From Prevotellaceae bacterium UBA3646 (GTDB lineage: Bacteria; Bacteroidota; Bacteroidia; Bacteroidales; Bacteroidaceae), in contig DFKL01000116.1 of assembly GCA_002373535.1 (NCBI GenBank), positions 1 through 16,059 on the forward strand: DNA of 16,059 nucleotides, written 5' to 3'. The position numbers and the translations under genes were made by a program. Position 1 is the stretch's first letter; every line of letters starts with the position of its first letter. Shown here piece by piece: positions 6,855 through 14,019 of this stretch. The notes under the pieces were generated by a model, which ran no database searches, was not told where the DNA came from, and saw nothing but the letters and a program-made list of their open reading frames with translations.

Positions 6855-7679
6855 ATGATACTTGTAGCTGACAGTGGCTCCACAAAGACGCAGTGGATTA
6901 CTGAGACACAAAGTATAGAGACCCGGGGCATCAACCCTGTACGTGACTCGAAGGAGCATATCCTGGAGATTATCCGTACGGAGTTGATGCCCTCTCTGCA
7001 TTCGGCGGATGTCTCCGGAATCTTCTTTTACGGGGCAGGGTGCATCGAACCGTTCATGTCCTCGGTACGCGAGGCTCTGGCCGAGGTATTTGCGCGGAGC
7101 TGCATTGAGGTAGAGTCTGACCTGCTTGGCGCAGCACGTGCCCTGTGCCATGACGACGAGGGTATTGCCTGTATCCTGGGAACGGGAAGCAACTCGTGTC
7201 TCTGCAAGGAGGGCCGCATAGTCAGTAACGTCTCGCCGCTGGGATTCATCCTGGGAGACGAAGGCAGCGGAGCCGTTCTGGGCAAGCGTCTGGTAGGTGA
7301 GATGCTAAAGGGGTCGCTATCTCACTTGTGGGACTTGTTTCAGGATGAATACCAGACTGGTATCTCTGACATTATTGACCGCGTATATCGTAAGCCGCAG
7401 GCTAACAGGTATCTGGCATCGCTGGTTCCGTTCATCGTACGTTTCCGCGACGATGCCGGTGTGGGGGAAATGCTCCTGGACGAATTCTCTCGTTTCCTGA
7501 AACGCAACGTGGCGCGCTACGAGAGGCCTGACCTGCCTGTAAACTTTGCCGGAGGCATCTCAAACAGCTTTGCAATGGAAATAGAGAAGGCGTGTAACCG
7601 ATGTGGCATGAAAATGGGACGGATTCTGCCGCGCCCGGCTGGAGAATTGCTGGAATATCACAAAAAACATGTTGTCTAA
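6855..7679 (+). CDS. BadF/BadG/BcrA/BcrD-type ATPase, N-acetylglucosamine kinase-like
   Basis: This 274-residue protein of the ASKHA (actin-like ATPase) fold is closest in character to bacterial N-acetylglucosamine kinases, which phosphorylate amino sugars recovered from peptidoglycan or glycans. Motifs in order: phosphate-1 loop DSGSTKT at 6-12, ESDLLGAARA at 87-96 with D89 in the catalytic-base position, phosphate-2 loop GTGSNS at 109-114, the interdomain segment LGFILGDEGSGAVLGKR at 129-145, and the adenosine-binding FAGGISNSF at 231-239. It lies 19 bases after secG and is likely the last gene of that operon. The sugar specificity cannot be read from the sequence; it could also act on glucosamine or another hexosamine. 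Confidence 0.85.
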   Translation: MILVADSGSTKTQWITETQSIETRGINPVRDSKEHILEIIRTELMPSLHSADVSGIFFYGAGCIEPFMSSVREALAEVFARSCIEVESDLLGAARALCHDDEGIACILGTGSNSCLCKEGRIVSNVSPLGFILGDEGSGAVLGKRLVGEMLKGSLSHLWDLFQDEYQTGISDIIDRVYRKPQANRYLASLVPFIVRFRDDAGVGEMLLDEFSRFLKRNVARYERPDLPVNFAGGISNSFAMEIEKACNRCGMKMGRILPRPAGELLEYHKKHVV

Positions 7680-7691
7680 CATGTATAAAGA

Positions 7692-7723
7692 TTTGTGTAT
7701 GTTCCAGATTAGGAGTATCTTTG
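7692..7723 (+). promoter_or_regulatory. Bacteroidetes-type promoter with no gene behind it
   Basis: TTTG at 7692-7695 and TATCTTTG at 7716-7723 match the -33 and -7 consensus with an ideal 20-bp spacer. A start near 7729 would give a short transcript ending at the hairpin at 7788-7811. No + strand protein gene follows; the next gene (engB) is on the opposite strand. Confidence 0.7.
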
Positions 7724-7728
7724 TGTCG

Positions 7729-7820
7729 GTTAACCTTAAAGAATTCAATCTTTTTACCTTAAACAAACTAATACCTAAAGGATGATGGAGGGGCGCTGTG
7801 AAGCGCCCCTCTGTTTATTT
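7729..7820 (+). ncRNA. Candidate small RNA or orphan leader of about 90 nt
   Basis: The segment lies between a complete promoter (7692-7723) and a strong intrinsic-terminator-like hairpin (7788-7811), in the gap between the convergent badF-like and engB genes. It is AT-rich and holds ACCTTAAA at 7733-7740 and 7756-7763 and a near copy, ACCTAAAG, at 7773-7780. The reading frame from the ATGATG at 7782 runs straight into the hairpin and then antisense through engB, so it is not a credible gene. The ends are estimates. It may instead be the leftover leader of a lost gene. Confidence 0.45.
7788..7811 (+). terminator. Intrinsic terminator hairpin
   Basis: GAGGGGCGC (7788-7796) and GCGCCCCTC (7803-7811) form a perfect 9-bp stem with the loop TGTGAA. 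The + strand continues with the T-rich TGTTTATTTG, so it suits termination of + strand transcripts best. On the - strand, where it follows the engB stop directly, the downstream sequence CATCATCC has no U tract, but the hairpin may still serve as the 3' end of that mRNA. Confidence 0.8.
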
Positions 7821-8465
7821 GTCCTTGCCGGCAAGGCTGTCGTTGATGCTCTCTATATATTCCAGCAGTTCCTCGCGTCCCTGCCGTGTCTCGCTGCTGG
7901 TGACGAAGTATGGAGGTATCTCTTCCCAATCTTGTCTCAGTGTATTGAGATACCTCTGTACATTGCTGGCCAGCTTGCTTTTGGACAGTTTGTCTGCCTT
8001 GGTGAACACGATTGAAAACGGTATTCCGTTTTCTCCCAGCCACTGGATAAATTCCAGGTCTATCTGCTGGGGGTCGTGACGCGCGTCGACCAGGACGAAA
8101 AGTGATGTCATATCCATACGCTCCAGGATGTAGGAGGAGATCATACGCTCCAGGTTGTCCTGTGCCTTTTTGCTGCGCTTGGCATACCCGTAGCCGGGCA
8201 GGTCTACCAGAAACCAGGAGCCTGGCTGTATCTTCCTGTGCAAGTCCCGCTCGTTGCGACCGTTTATCAGGAAATGGTTGATAAGCATTGTCTTGCCCGG
8301 CGTGGCACTGGTCTTGGCCAGCTTGCCGTTGCCGGTGAGCATATTGATAAGCGAGCTCTTGCCGACATTGCTGCGGCCTATGAATGCATACTCGGGGAGT
8401 CCCTCGGACGGGCACTGGGCTACCTTTTCGCTGGAGATGTAGTATTCGGCGTTCCTGATTGTCAT
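7815..8465 (-). CDS. engB: Ribosome biogenesis GTP-binding protein EngB (YihA/YsxC)
   Basis: This 216-residue TRAFAC-class GTPase is needed for assembly of the large ribosomal subunit in the cytoplasm. All G motifs are visible: G1 GRSNVGKS at 30-37, the switch-I segment SATPGKT at 53-59, G3 DLPG at 88-91 within the family-specific VDLPGYGYAKRSK, G4 TKAD at 155-158, and G5 TSS at 189-191. Length and order are normal for the family. It lies 22 bases downstream of the DUF3078 gene on the same strand and is probably transcribed with it. Its stop codon falls 3 bases from the GC-rich hairpin. Confidence 0.97.
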   Translation of the reverse strand: MTIRNAEYYISSEKVAQCPSEGLPEYAFIGRSNVGKSSLINMLTGNGKLAKTSATPGKTMLINHFLINGRNERDLHRKIQPGSWFLVDLPGYGYAKRSKKAQDNLERMISSYILERMDMTSLFVLVDARHDPQQIDLEFIQWLGENGIPFSIVFTKADKLSKSKLASNVQRYLNTLRQDWEEIPPYFVTSSETRQGREELLEYIESINDSLAGKDK

Positions 8466-8487
8466 TTGTATAGGAATTTGCTGATTG

Positions 8488-9795
8488 TCAAAAGTTGTAG
8501 TTCAGGCTCAGGCTAAGCCATTCCTTGAACATGAAATGCTTGCTGCGCCCCTCTACCCCATTGCTGAAGTCGCGGCTGGTGTCTATGCGTGGATAGAGGA
8601 ACAGTTTCGTGCTCAGGTAACGGTTGATTACGAAGTTGATGGTATTCTCCCACTCGTAGTTGACATAGCTGTAGTTCGTAAAGAAATACATACGGCTCTG
8701 CCAGTTTATGTTCTTCCATATATCAACTTTCCAGTTGATCAGGATGCTGCTACCGGCATCGTGCAGGGAGTGCTTTCCCTGTGGTATGCCATGCTTGGAC
8801 CACAGGTCTGCATTGCTGATGTAGCGGAGGTTGTAAGAGACGGGGGCCAAGTAGATGTTGCCGCTGAACCGCTTGATGTTCCACTTGTAATCGACACCCA
8901 CGGAAAGGTTCACGTACAAAGGTCCCAGGAACTCGCTTCGCAGGTTCATGCTATTATTGTCGTACTGGGGAACCAGCTGTGTCCACGTCAACAGCTGTCC
9001 GGTGTAATACAGTGTACTGACGGCCTTGTAGCCGAACTTGCTGGTCAGGCGGATCAGGTTGTTTGTCGCCTTGACTTTGTGGTACGCATCGGACTTGTTG
9101 GTCTGAAATCCCAACTGCAGTTCAAACTGGTTTTCCCACTGGATGCGCTGCTTGTTGTCGTAATTGAGATGAAGATTGGCCATCGCAAGGCCGGAATAGT
9201 TGCTCTCGCCGCCCTGATACCAATTGTCTGTCACGTAGTTTTGCGTAAACTGCAAGGAAACGCTTCCCTTGAACTTCCAGAAATTGGGCTTGTGGGTAAC
9301 CAGTACCACGTCACCGTCCAGTTCCGGTCCGAGGTTGACATTCTTAACCTTTGCCGCAAGGCTGACATCGGACTTAAGCGACTTTTCCACGTCTTGCCGC
9401 AATGTGCCTGCCTTGTTCATCCTGCTGTCTGCCTGCCGTACCTTCTCGGGATGTTCGGCATATAGCCTGACGAGCATGTCGTCTGCTACCCTTGAGATTG
9501 CAAGACTTGTGTCCCTGAGCATTACGGAGTCCGGCGAGAAGAGCCGCATCAAGGCCGAGTTGTACAACGTTGCCGGCACGAATATACGATAGGCGTATGC
9601 ACTGGGAGCCTTGGACACGCCGGGATTGTGTATTGCCGAATCTCTCTGCTGTACCAGCCTTGCCAGCTGCTCCGTATAATGTCTGTATGTCTTGCTTTCC
9701 TTCTGTACATTGGCATCGCGTGTGTGGCGAAGCGTCTGGGCCTGCACCTGCAATGCTGCAAGAAAAAGGAAAAGTATCGATATCCTGCGAATCAT
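8488..9795 (-). CDS. DUF3078 domain protein, probable outer-membrane beta-barrel
   Basis: This 435-residue secreted protein has a signal peptide MIRRISILFLFLAALQVQA, cleaved about residue 19-20. An N-terminal helical, charged region (about 20-165) is followed by a long alternating beta pattern with many aromatics, including GGESNYSGLAMANLHLNYD and WENQFELQLGFQTN, which is typical of the DUF3078 family in Bacteroidetes. The chain ends in NYNF, a C-terminal phenylalanine as expected for BAM-assembled barrels. The function of the family is unknown. It is the first gene of a two-gene - strand unit with engB and is divergent from yidC. Confidence 0.85.
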   Translation of the reverse strand: MIRRISILFLFLAALQVQAQTLRHTRDANVQKESKTYRHYTEQLARLVQQRDSAIHNPGVSKAPSAYAYRIFVPATLYNSALMRLFSPDSVMLRDTSLAISRVADDMLVRLYAEHPEKVRQADSRMNKAGTLRQDVEKSLKSDVSLAAKVKNVNLGPELDGDVVLVTHKPNFWKFKGSVSLQFTQNYVTDNWYQGGESNYSGLAMANLHLNYDNKQRIQWENQFELQLGFQTNKSDAYHKVKATNNLIRLTSKFGYKAVSTLYYTGQLLTWTQLVPQYDNNSMNLRSEFLGPLYVNLSVGVDYKWNIKRFSGNIYLAPVSYNLRYISNADLWSKHGIPQGKHSLHDAGSSILINWKVDIWKNINWQSRMYFFTNYSYVNYEWENTINFVINRYLSTKLFLYPRIDTSRDFSNGVEGRSKHFMFKEWLSLSLNYNF

Positions 9796-9816
9796 ATATT
9801 ACTGCTTTAACGTGCA

Positions 9817-9824
9817 CAAAGGTA
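9817..9824 (-). promoter_or_regulatory. Possible -7 box for the DUF3078-engB unit
   Basis: On the - strand the sequence reads TACCTTTG, a full TAnnTTTG match, 21 bases upstream of the DUF3078 start. No TTTG is found 19-21 bp further upstream, so the -33 box is weak or absent and the call is less secure than the other promoters. Confidence 0.45.
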
Positions 9825-9865
9825 TGAATTTTGATTGTTAATCCTGAGAAAAACCGTATAATTAT

Positions 9866-9896
9866 TTTGTTTTTCAAGTGCTTATTCGTAACTTTG
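9866..9896 (+). promoter_or_regulatory. Bacteroidetes-type promoter for yidC
   Basis: TTTG at 9866-9869 and TAACTTTG at 9889-9896 fit the -33 and -7 boxes with a 19-bp spacer. The start would be near 9902, giving a 5' leader of about 73 bases that contains an AT-rich palindrome. It is divergent from the DUF3078 start; the whole gap is 179 bases. Confidence 0.75.
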
Positions 9897-9909
9897 CGCG
9901 GCTTTCATA

Positions 9910-9923
9910 TAATAATATTATTA
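9910..9923. repeat. 14-bp AT-only palindrome in the yidC leader
   Basis: TAATAATATTATTA is a perfect inverted repeat lying just after the predicted transcription start of yidC. It could be a protein-binding site or chance in AT-rich DNA. Confidence 0.35.
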
Positions 9924-9974
9924 AGGTATAACATAAAGTCACAGACAACTGACTAAAAAACATCATTCGCAGAT

Positions 9975-11828
9975 ATGGACAAGAATACCATTATTGGCTT
10001 TGTACTGATTGCCATCGTAGTCTTCGGATTCAGCTGGTACAGTCAGCCAAGTGAAGAAGAGCAGGCTGCTTTTATCGAGGCTGCACGCCAGGACAGCATC
10101 AACAGGGCCGAAGCGCAGGCGGCAGAGATGGCGCAGGCGGCTGAAAAGGCAAGGAAGCTGGCACAGGAGGCCAATGACAGCAGTGCACTGTTCTTCGAGG
10201 CACGTAATGCACCTGCACAGGACGTGAAACTATCCAACGGACTGATAGACCTCACTCTGAGCACCAGAGGTGCTACGGTGAAAAGTGCAAGGCTGGCAAA
10301 CTTCAATGATCAGGAAAGCAAGCCCGTACGGCTGATACGTAACGGCAAGAACGGCATGACATTCTGCTTTGCAGGCAAACAGGACAACCTGGAGACTGGT
10401 GATTTTACCTTCAAGACTGTCGCCAAGACCGGAAAGTCCGTTACCATGCGCCTGGGTGACGAGCAGTGCGGGCTGGACATCAGCTACACGCTGAATGACG
10501 ACAGCTATCTCGTGAACGTCGATATCCAGGCTCACAACATGGGCAAGGTCCTGCTTCCTAATTCCGGCATTGCGACCAACTGGTACTATGTGGCGGCACA
10601 ACAGGAGAAGGGATTTGACTTTGAAGATCGCTACACGGCACTTACCTTCAAGAAGAAGGGCGGCGGTGTAGACAATCTCTCGGCTTCGGGCGAAAACGAC
10701 GAGACAACCGAGGATGACATTGACTGGGTTGCCTTCAAGAACCAGTTCTTCAGCTACGTGCTGATATCACAGGACGGTTTCAACAGCGGTGCTGAATTGT
10801 CTTCCAAGACTTGCAGGAAAGGCAGCGGTGACCTGAAGGAATATCATGCACAGCTCAGCAGCAGTTTTGACGTGAGTGGACGCAAGGCTACCAAGATGCA
10901 GATGTATATCGGCCCTAATGACTTCCACCTGCTGAAGGCGCACAATTCCATGACTTTCCAGAAGGACGATGCTGACCTGGAGAAGCTCGTAGACCTGGGC
11001 TGGCCGCTGTTCCGGTGGATAAACCGCTGGATAATCCTTCCGCTCTTTGACTTCCTGACCGGATTCGGGCTGAACATGGGCATAGTACTGCTCCTGCTCA
11101 CAATCATAGTGAAGGCTCTTGTCTATCCTACGACCAAGAAGAGTTTCCTGTCTTCTGCACGCATGCGCGTCCTGAAACCGCAGGTCGATGCTCTCAGTGC
11201 CAAGTATCCCCGGCAGGAGGATGCAATGAAGAAACAGGCGGAGATGATGCAGCTCTACAAGGAATATGGTGTAAGTCCCATGGGCGGATGCCTGCCTATG
11301 CTGATACAGGCACCTATCTGGATTGCATTGTTCAACTTCGTGCCTAATGCCATAGAGTTGCGCGGACAGAGTTTCCTGTGGGCAAAGGACCTCAGCAGCT
11401 ATGACGAGCTCATAAGTTGGGATACTGACTTGTGGCTCATCGGGGACCACCTGAGCATTTTCTGTATCCTGTTCTCGCTGACAAACATAGTCAACACCTG
11501 GATAAGCATGCGCCAACAGCAAAACCAGATGTCCAGCGAACAGGCCTCGCAGATGAAGATGATGCAGTACATGATGTATATCATGCCTCTCATGTTCTTC
11601 TTCATGTTCAACAACTACTCGTCCGGCCTGTGCTACTACTACTTCCTAAGCGGTCTCACCAGCATACTGATCATGTGGTACCTGCGCAAGACTACCGACG
11701 ACGACAAACTGCTGGCCAAGCTGGAAGCTTATCGTGAGGCACACAAGAACGATGCCAGGAAGCCAAGCGGAATGGCTGCACGTCTGGCTGCACTTCAGGA
11801 ACAGATGGAACAGCAGAAGAAAAAATAG
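9975..11828 (+). CDS. yidC: Membrane protein insertase YidC
   Basis: This 617-residue YidC/Oxa1 insertase places proteins into the inner membrane, alone or with SecYEG. It has the Gram-negative layout: an N-terminal membrane helix (about 5-22), a large periplasmic domain (about 75-335) and the conserved insertase core (about 345-575) with helices around WILPLFDFLTGF, MGIVLLLLTIIVKALVYP, GGCLPMLIQAPIWIALFNF, LSIFCILFSLTNIV and YMMYIMPLMFFFMFN. K380 in TIIVKALVYP takes the place of the hydrophilic-groove arginine of E. coli (R366). After the first helix, residues 26-66 are rich in Ala, Glu and Gln and probably form a coiled coil. The C-terminal tail (about 577-617) is strongly basic with a final QQKKK, as expected for ribosome contact. 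It has its own promoter and heads a run with the S9 peptidase and MFS genes. Confidence 0.97.
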   Translation: MDKNTIIGFVLIAIVVFGFSWYSQPSEEEQAAFIEAARQDSINRAEAQAAEMAQAAEKARKLAQEANDSSALFFEARNAPAQDVKLSNGLIDLTLSTRGATVKSARLANFNDQESKPVRLIRNGKNGMTFCFAGKQDNLETGDFTFKTVAKTGKSVTMRLGDEQCGLDISYTLNDDSYLVNVDIQAHNMGKVLLPNSGIATNWYYVAAQQEKGFDFEDRYTALTFKKKGGGVDNLSASGENDETTEDDIDWVAFKNQFFSYVLISQDGFNSGAELSSKTCRKGSGDLKEYHAQLSSSFDVSGRKATKMQMYIGPNDFHLLKAHNSMTFQKDDADLEKLVDLGWPLFRWINRWIILPLFDFLTGFGLNMGIVLLLLTIIVKALVYPTTKKSFLSSARMRVLKPQVDALSAKYPRQEDAMKKQAEMMQLYKEYGVSPMGGCLPMLIQAPIWIALFNFVPNAIELRGQSFLWAKDLSSYDELISWDTDLWLIGDHLSIFCILFSLTNIVNTWISMRQQQNQMSSEQASQMKMMQYMMYIMPLMFFFMFNNYSSGLCYYYFLSGLTSILIMWYLRKTTDDDKLLAKLEAYREAHKNDARKPSGMAARLAALQEQMEQQKKK

Positions 11829-11833
11829 TGTCT

Positions 11834-11852
11834 GTCCCGCCCCTGCCGGGAC
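11834..11852 (+). other. Small GC-rich hairpin between yidC and the S9 peptidase gene
   Basis: GTCCCG (11834-11839) pairs with CGGGAC (11847-11852) around a 7-base loop. No T tract follows, so it is unlikely to stop transcription fully. It may set the mRNA ratio or stability between the two genes. Confidence 0.4.
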
Positions 11853-11869
11853 CGGGAAATATATTATAG

Positions 11870-13981
11870 ATGATGAAAATAAAAACAATTCTTGCAATGT
11901 CTATCCTTGCAGCAGGAGCCGTCACATCACTGGCACAGGAACTGATGACACCGGAAATCCTGTGGAGTATGCACCGTCTGGGCGGACGCAGCGTCAACAC
12001 TGAAGGCACACTTGTCGCATATGCGACCAGCACACCAGACATAAAGGCTAACAAGAGCCATAGCATCATCTCCATAACAGGAACTGACGGCACTGGTATG
12101 CGACAGCTGACGCCGGAGGGAGCGCCGAACCAGAGCGACCCGGCTTTCTTCGGAAATGCCGGACAAGGCTCCGAACGTATTGCCTATCTGCAGCAGGGTG
12201 ATGTATGGAGCATGAAGACGGATGGAAGCGACATACGCCGTCACAGCAACACGGGCGACATCGAGGGTTTCCTGATCTCGCCTGACACAAAGCGTATAGT
12301 AGTCATACGCCAGATACCGTCCACAAGCAGCATACAGCCCAAGGAGAAGGACCTGCCGGAGGCTACGGGACTGGTGATAGATGACATGAACTACAAGCAC
12401 TGGGACCAATATGTACAGACCATCCCGCATATATTCCTTGCTTCATTCTCCACGGAGACGGAGATAGGAGAGATGAAGGATATCCTGGAAGGCGAACCAT
12501 ACGAATGCCCTGTGCTGCCATTCGGGGGAACGGAGCAATTCTGCTGGAGTCCCGACGGGTCGCTGATTGCGTATACTTCACGAAAGAAAACGGGAGTAGA
12601 CTATGCAATTAGCACAGATACCGACATATACCTGTACGACATCGTGACCGGACAGACGCGAAACTTGTGCAAGAGCAACGGTGACGACGACATGCCAGGA
12701 TATGACCAGAATCCACAGTTCTCGCCCGATGGCAGGAAAATAGCATGGACCAGCATGCCTCGTGACGGATATGAAAGCGACTTCGCAAGGCTGTGTGTAT
12801 ATGACATGGCCAGCAAGGGGAAGACTTTCGTCAGCCGTGACTTCACCAGCTCCGGCATAGATGATTTTTGCTGGAACTCAAACAGCAGGCAACTTTATTT
12901 CACTGCCGTACACCACGGCTGCGTGAGCATCTACGGAGTAGACCTGAAATGCAGGCTATCCACCATTGCCGACGGACACTATGACTACGGCAGCATAGAC
13001 TTCATTGCCGGGAAGAACAAGCTCCTGGCCAGCCGTCACAGTATCCAGCACCCGGACGACTTGTTCATCATTTCGCTGAAGGACAACAAGATAACTCAGC
13101 TGACTGACCTGAACGGTGACATATATGCAACGCTGGCCGTAGGCCAGGTAAAGGAGCGCTGGGTCCGGACGTCCGACCAAAGGGAGGAGCTGTGCTGGGT
13201 AATATACCCTCCACATTTCGATCCTGGCAAGAAGTATCCCACACTGCTCTTCTGCGAGGGTGGCCCACAGAGTCCTGTATCACAGTTCTGGTCCTACAGG
13301 TGGAACTTCCAGATAATGGCTGCCAACGGATACATCATCATAGCCCCCAACCGCCGCGGCCTGCCCGGCTTCGGCCTGGAATGGAACGAGGCCATCAGCG
13401 GTGACTATTCAGGCCAATGCATGCAGGACTACCTGAGTGCCATTGACGACATTGCCAAGGAACCGTACGTAGACGAAGACAGGCTCGGCTGCGTGGGAGC
13501 CAGTTTCGGAGGATACAGCGTGTATTGGCTGGCCGGCAATCACGACAAGCGTTTCAAGGCTTTTATAGCACACGACGGCATATTTAACTTTGACCAGCAG
13601 TACTACGAGACGGAAGAAATGTGGTTCCCCAACTGGGACCTGGGCGGTGCGCCTGAGAAATTCGGCATCACCTCGACTGGACGGGCCACAGGAACTGCGA
13701 GTGTCGGCACGCAGGCTACGATACGCCACAACGTGTACCAGGATTCGCCACACACCTACGTAGACCGCTGGGACACTCCCATCCTATGCATACATGGTGA
13801 GAAGGACTACCGCATACTGCATTCGCAGGGGCAGGCAGCATTCTCTGCGGCACGTATGCACGGCATCCCTGCACAGCTGCTGCTCTTCCCCGACGAGAAC
13901 CACTGGGTACTGAAGCCACAGAACGGCATATTGTGGCAACGGACGTTCTTCCGTTGGCTGGACCGCTGGCTTAAGAGATAA
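11870..13981 (+). CDS. Secreted S9 family serine peptidase (dipeptidyl/acylaminoacyl peptidase type)
   Basis: This 703-residue prolyl-oligopeptidase-family enzyme is probably periplasmic, since it starts with a signal peptide (MMKIKTILAMSILAAGAVTSLAQ, cleaved near residue 22). The second ATG (11873) is an equally likely start. The N-terminal half is a beta-propeller with PD40-type repeats such as FCWSPDGSLIAYTS and NPQFSPDGRKIAWTS. The C-terminal alpha/beta-hydrolase domain (about 440-703) has the full triad: S545 in GASFGGYS, D646 in HGEKDYR and H678 in DENHWV. The GLPGFG segment before the nucleophile is also typical of the family. Such enzymes trim di- or tripeptides or N-blocked peptides, which fits peptide-fermenting Bacteroidales. 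It follows yidC by 41 bases; a shared transcript is likely but not proven. Confidence 0.93.
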   Translation: MMKIKTILAMSILAAGAVTSLAQELMTPEILWSMHRLGGRSVNTEGTLVAYATSTPDIKANKSHSIISITGTDGTGMRQLTPEGAPNQSDPAFFGNAGQGSERIAYLQQGDVWSMKTDGSDIRRHSNTGDIEGFLISPDTKRIVVIRQIPSTSSIQPKEKDLPEATGLVIDDMNYKHWDQYVQTIPHIFLASFSTETEIGEMKDILEGEPYECPVLPFGGTEQFCWSPDGSLIAYTSRKKTGVDYAISTDTDIYLYDIVTGQTRNLCKSNGDDDMPGYDQNPQFSPDGRKIAWTSMPRDGYESDFARLCVYDMASKGKTFVSRDFTSSGIDDFCWNSNSRQLYFTAVHHGCVSIYGVDLKCRLSTIADGHYDYGSIDFIAGKNKLLASRHSIQHPDDLFIISLKDNKITQLTDLNGDIYATLAVGQVKERWVRTSDQREELCWVIYPPHFDPGKKYPTLLFCEGGPQSPVSQFWSYRWNFQIMAANGYIIIAPNRRGLPGFGLEWNEAISGDYSGQCMQDYLSAIDDIAKEPYVDEDRLGCVGASFGGYSVYWLAGNHDKRFKAFIAHDGIFNFDQQYYETEEMWFPNWDLGGAPEKFGITSTGRATGTASVGTQATIRHNVYQDSPHTYVDRWDTPILCIHGEKDYRILHSQGQAAFSAARMHGIPAQLLLFPDENHWVLKPQNGILWQRTFFRWLDRWLKR

Positions 13982-14019
13982 CACGGAACAACCTCGAAGT
14001 AATAAAAACACGAAATAGA

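Noticed and set aside
7782..8015. Possible small protein starting at ATGATG after the orphan leader
   Set aside because: The frame passes straight through the terminator hairpin and then antisense through engB, so it is unlikely to be translated.
8485..9465. Open frame of 326 codons on the + strand opposite the DUF3078 gene
   Set aside because: The - strand product has a signal peptide, beta-barrel pattern and C-terminal Phe; the + strand frame is hydrophobic Val-rich antisense with no family resemblance.
11829..11869. Separate promoter for the S9 peptidase gene
   Set aside because: The 41-base gap has a small hairpin but no TAnnTTTG box, so read-through from yidC is more likely.
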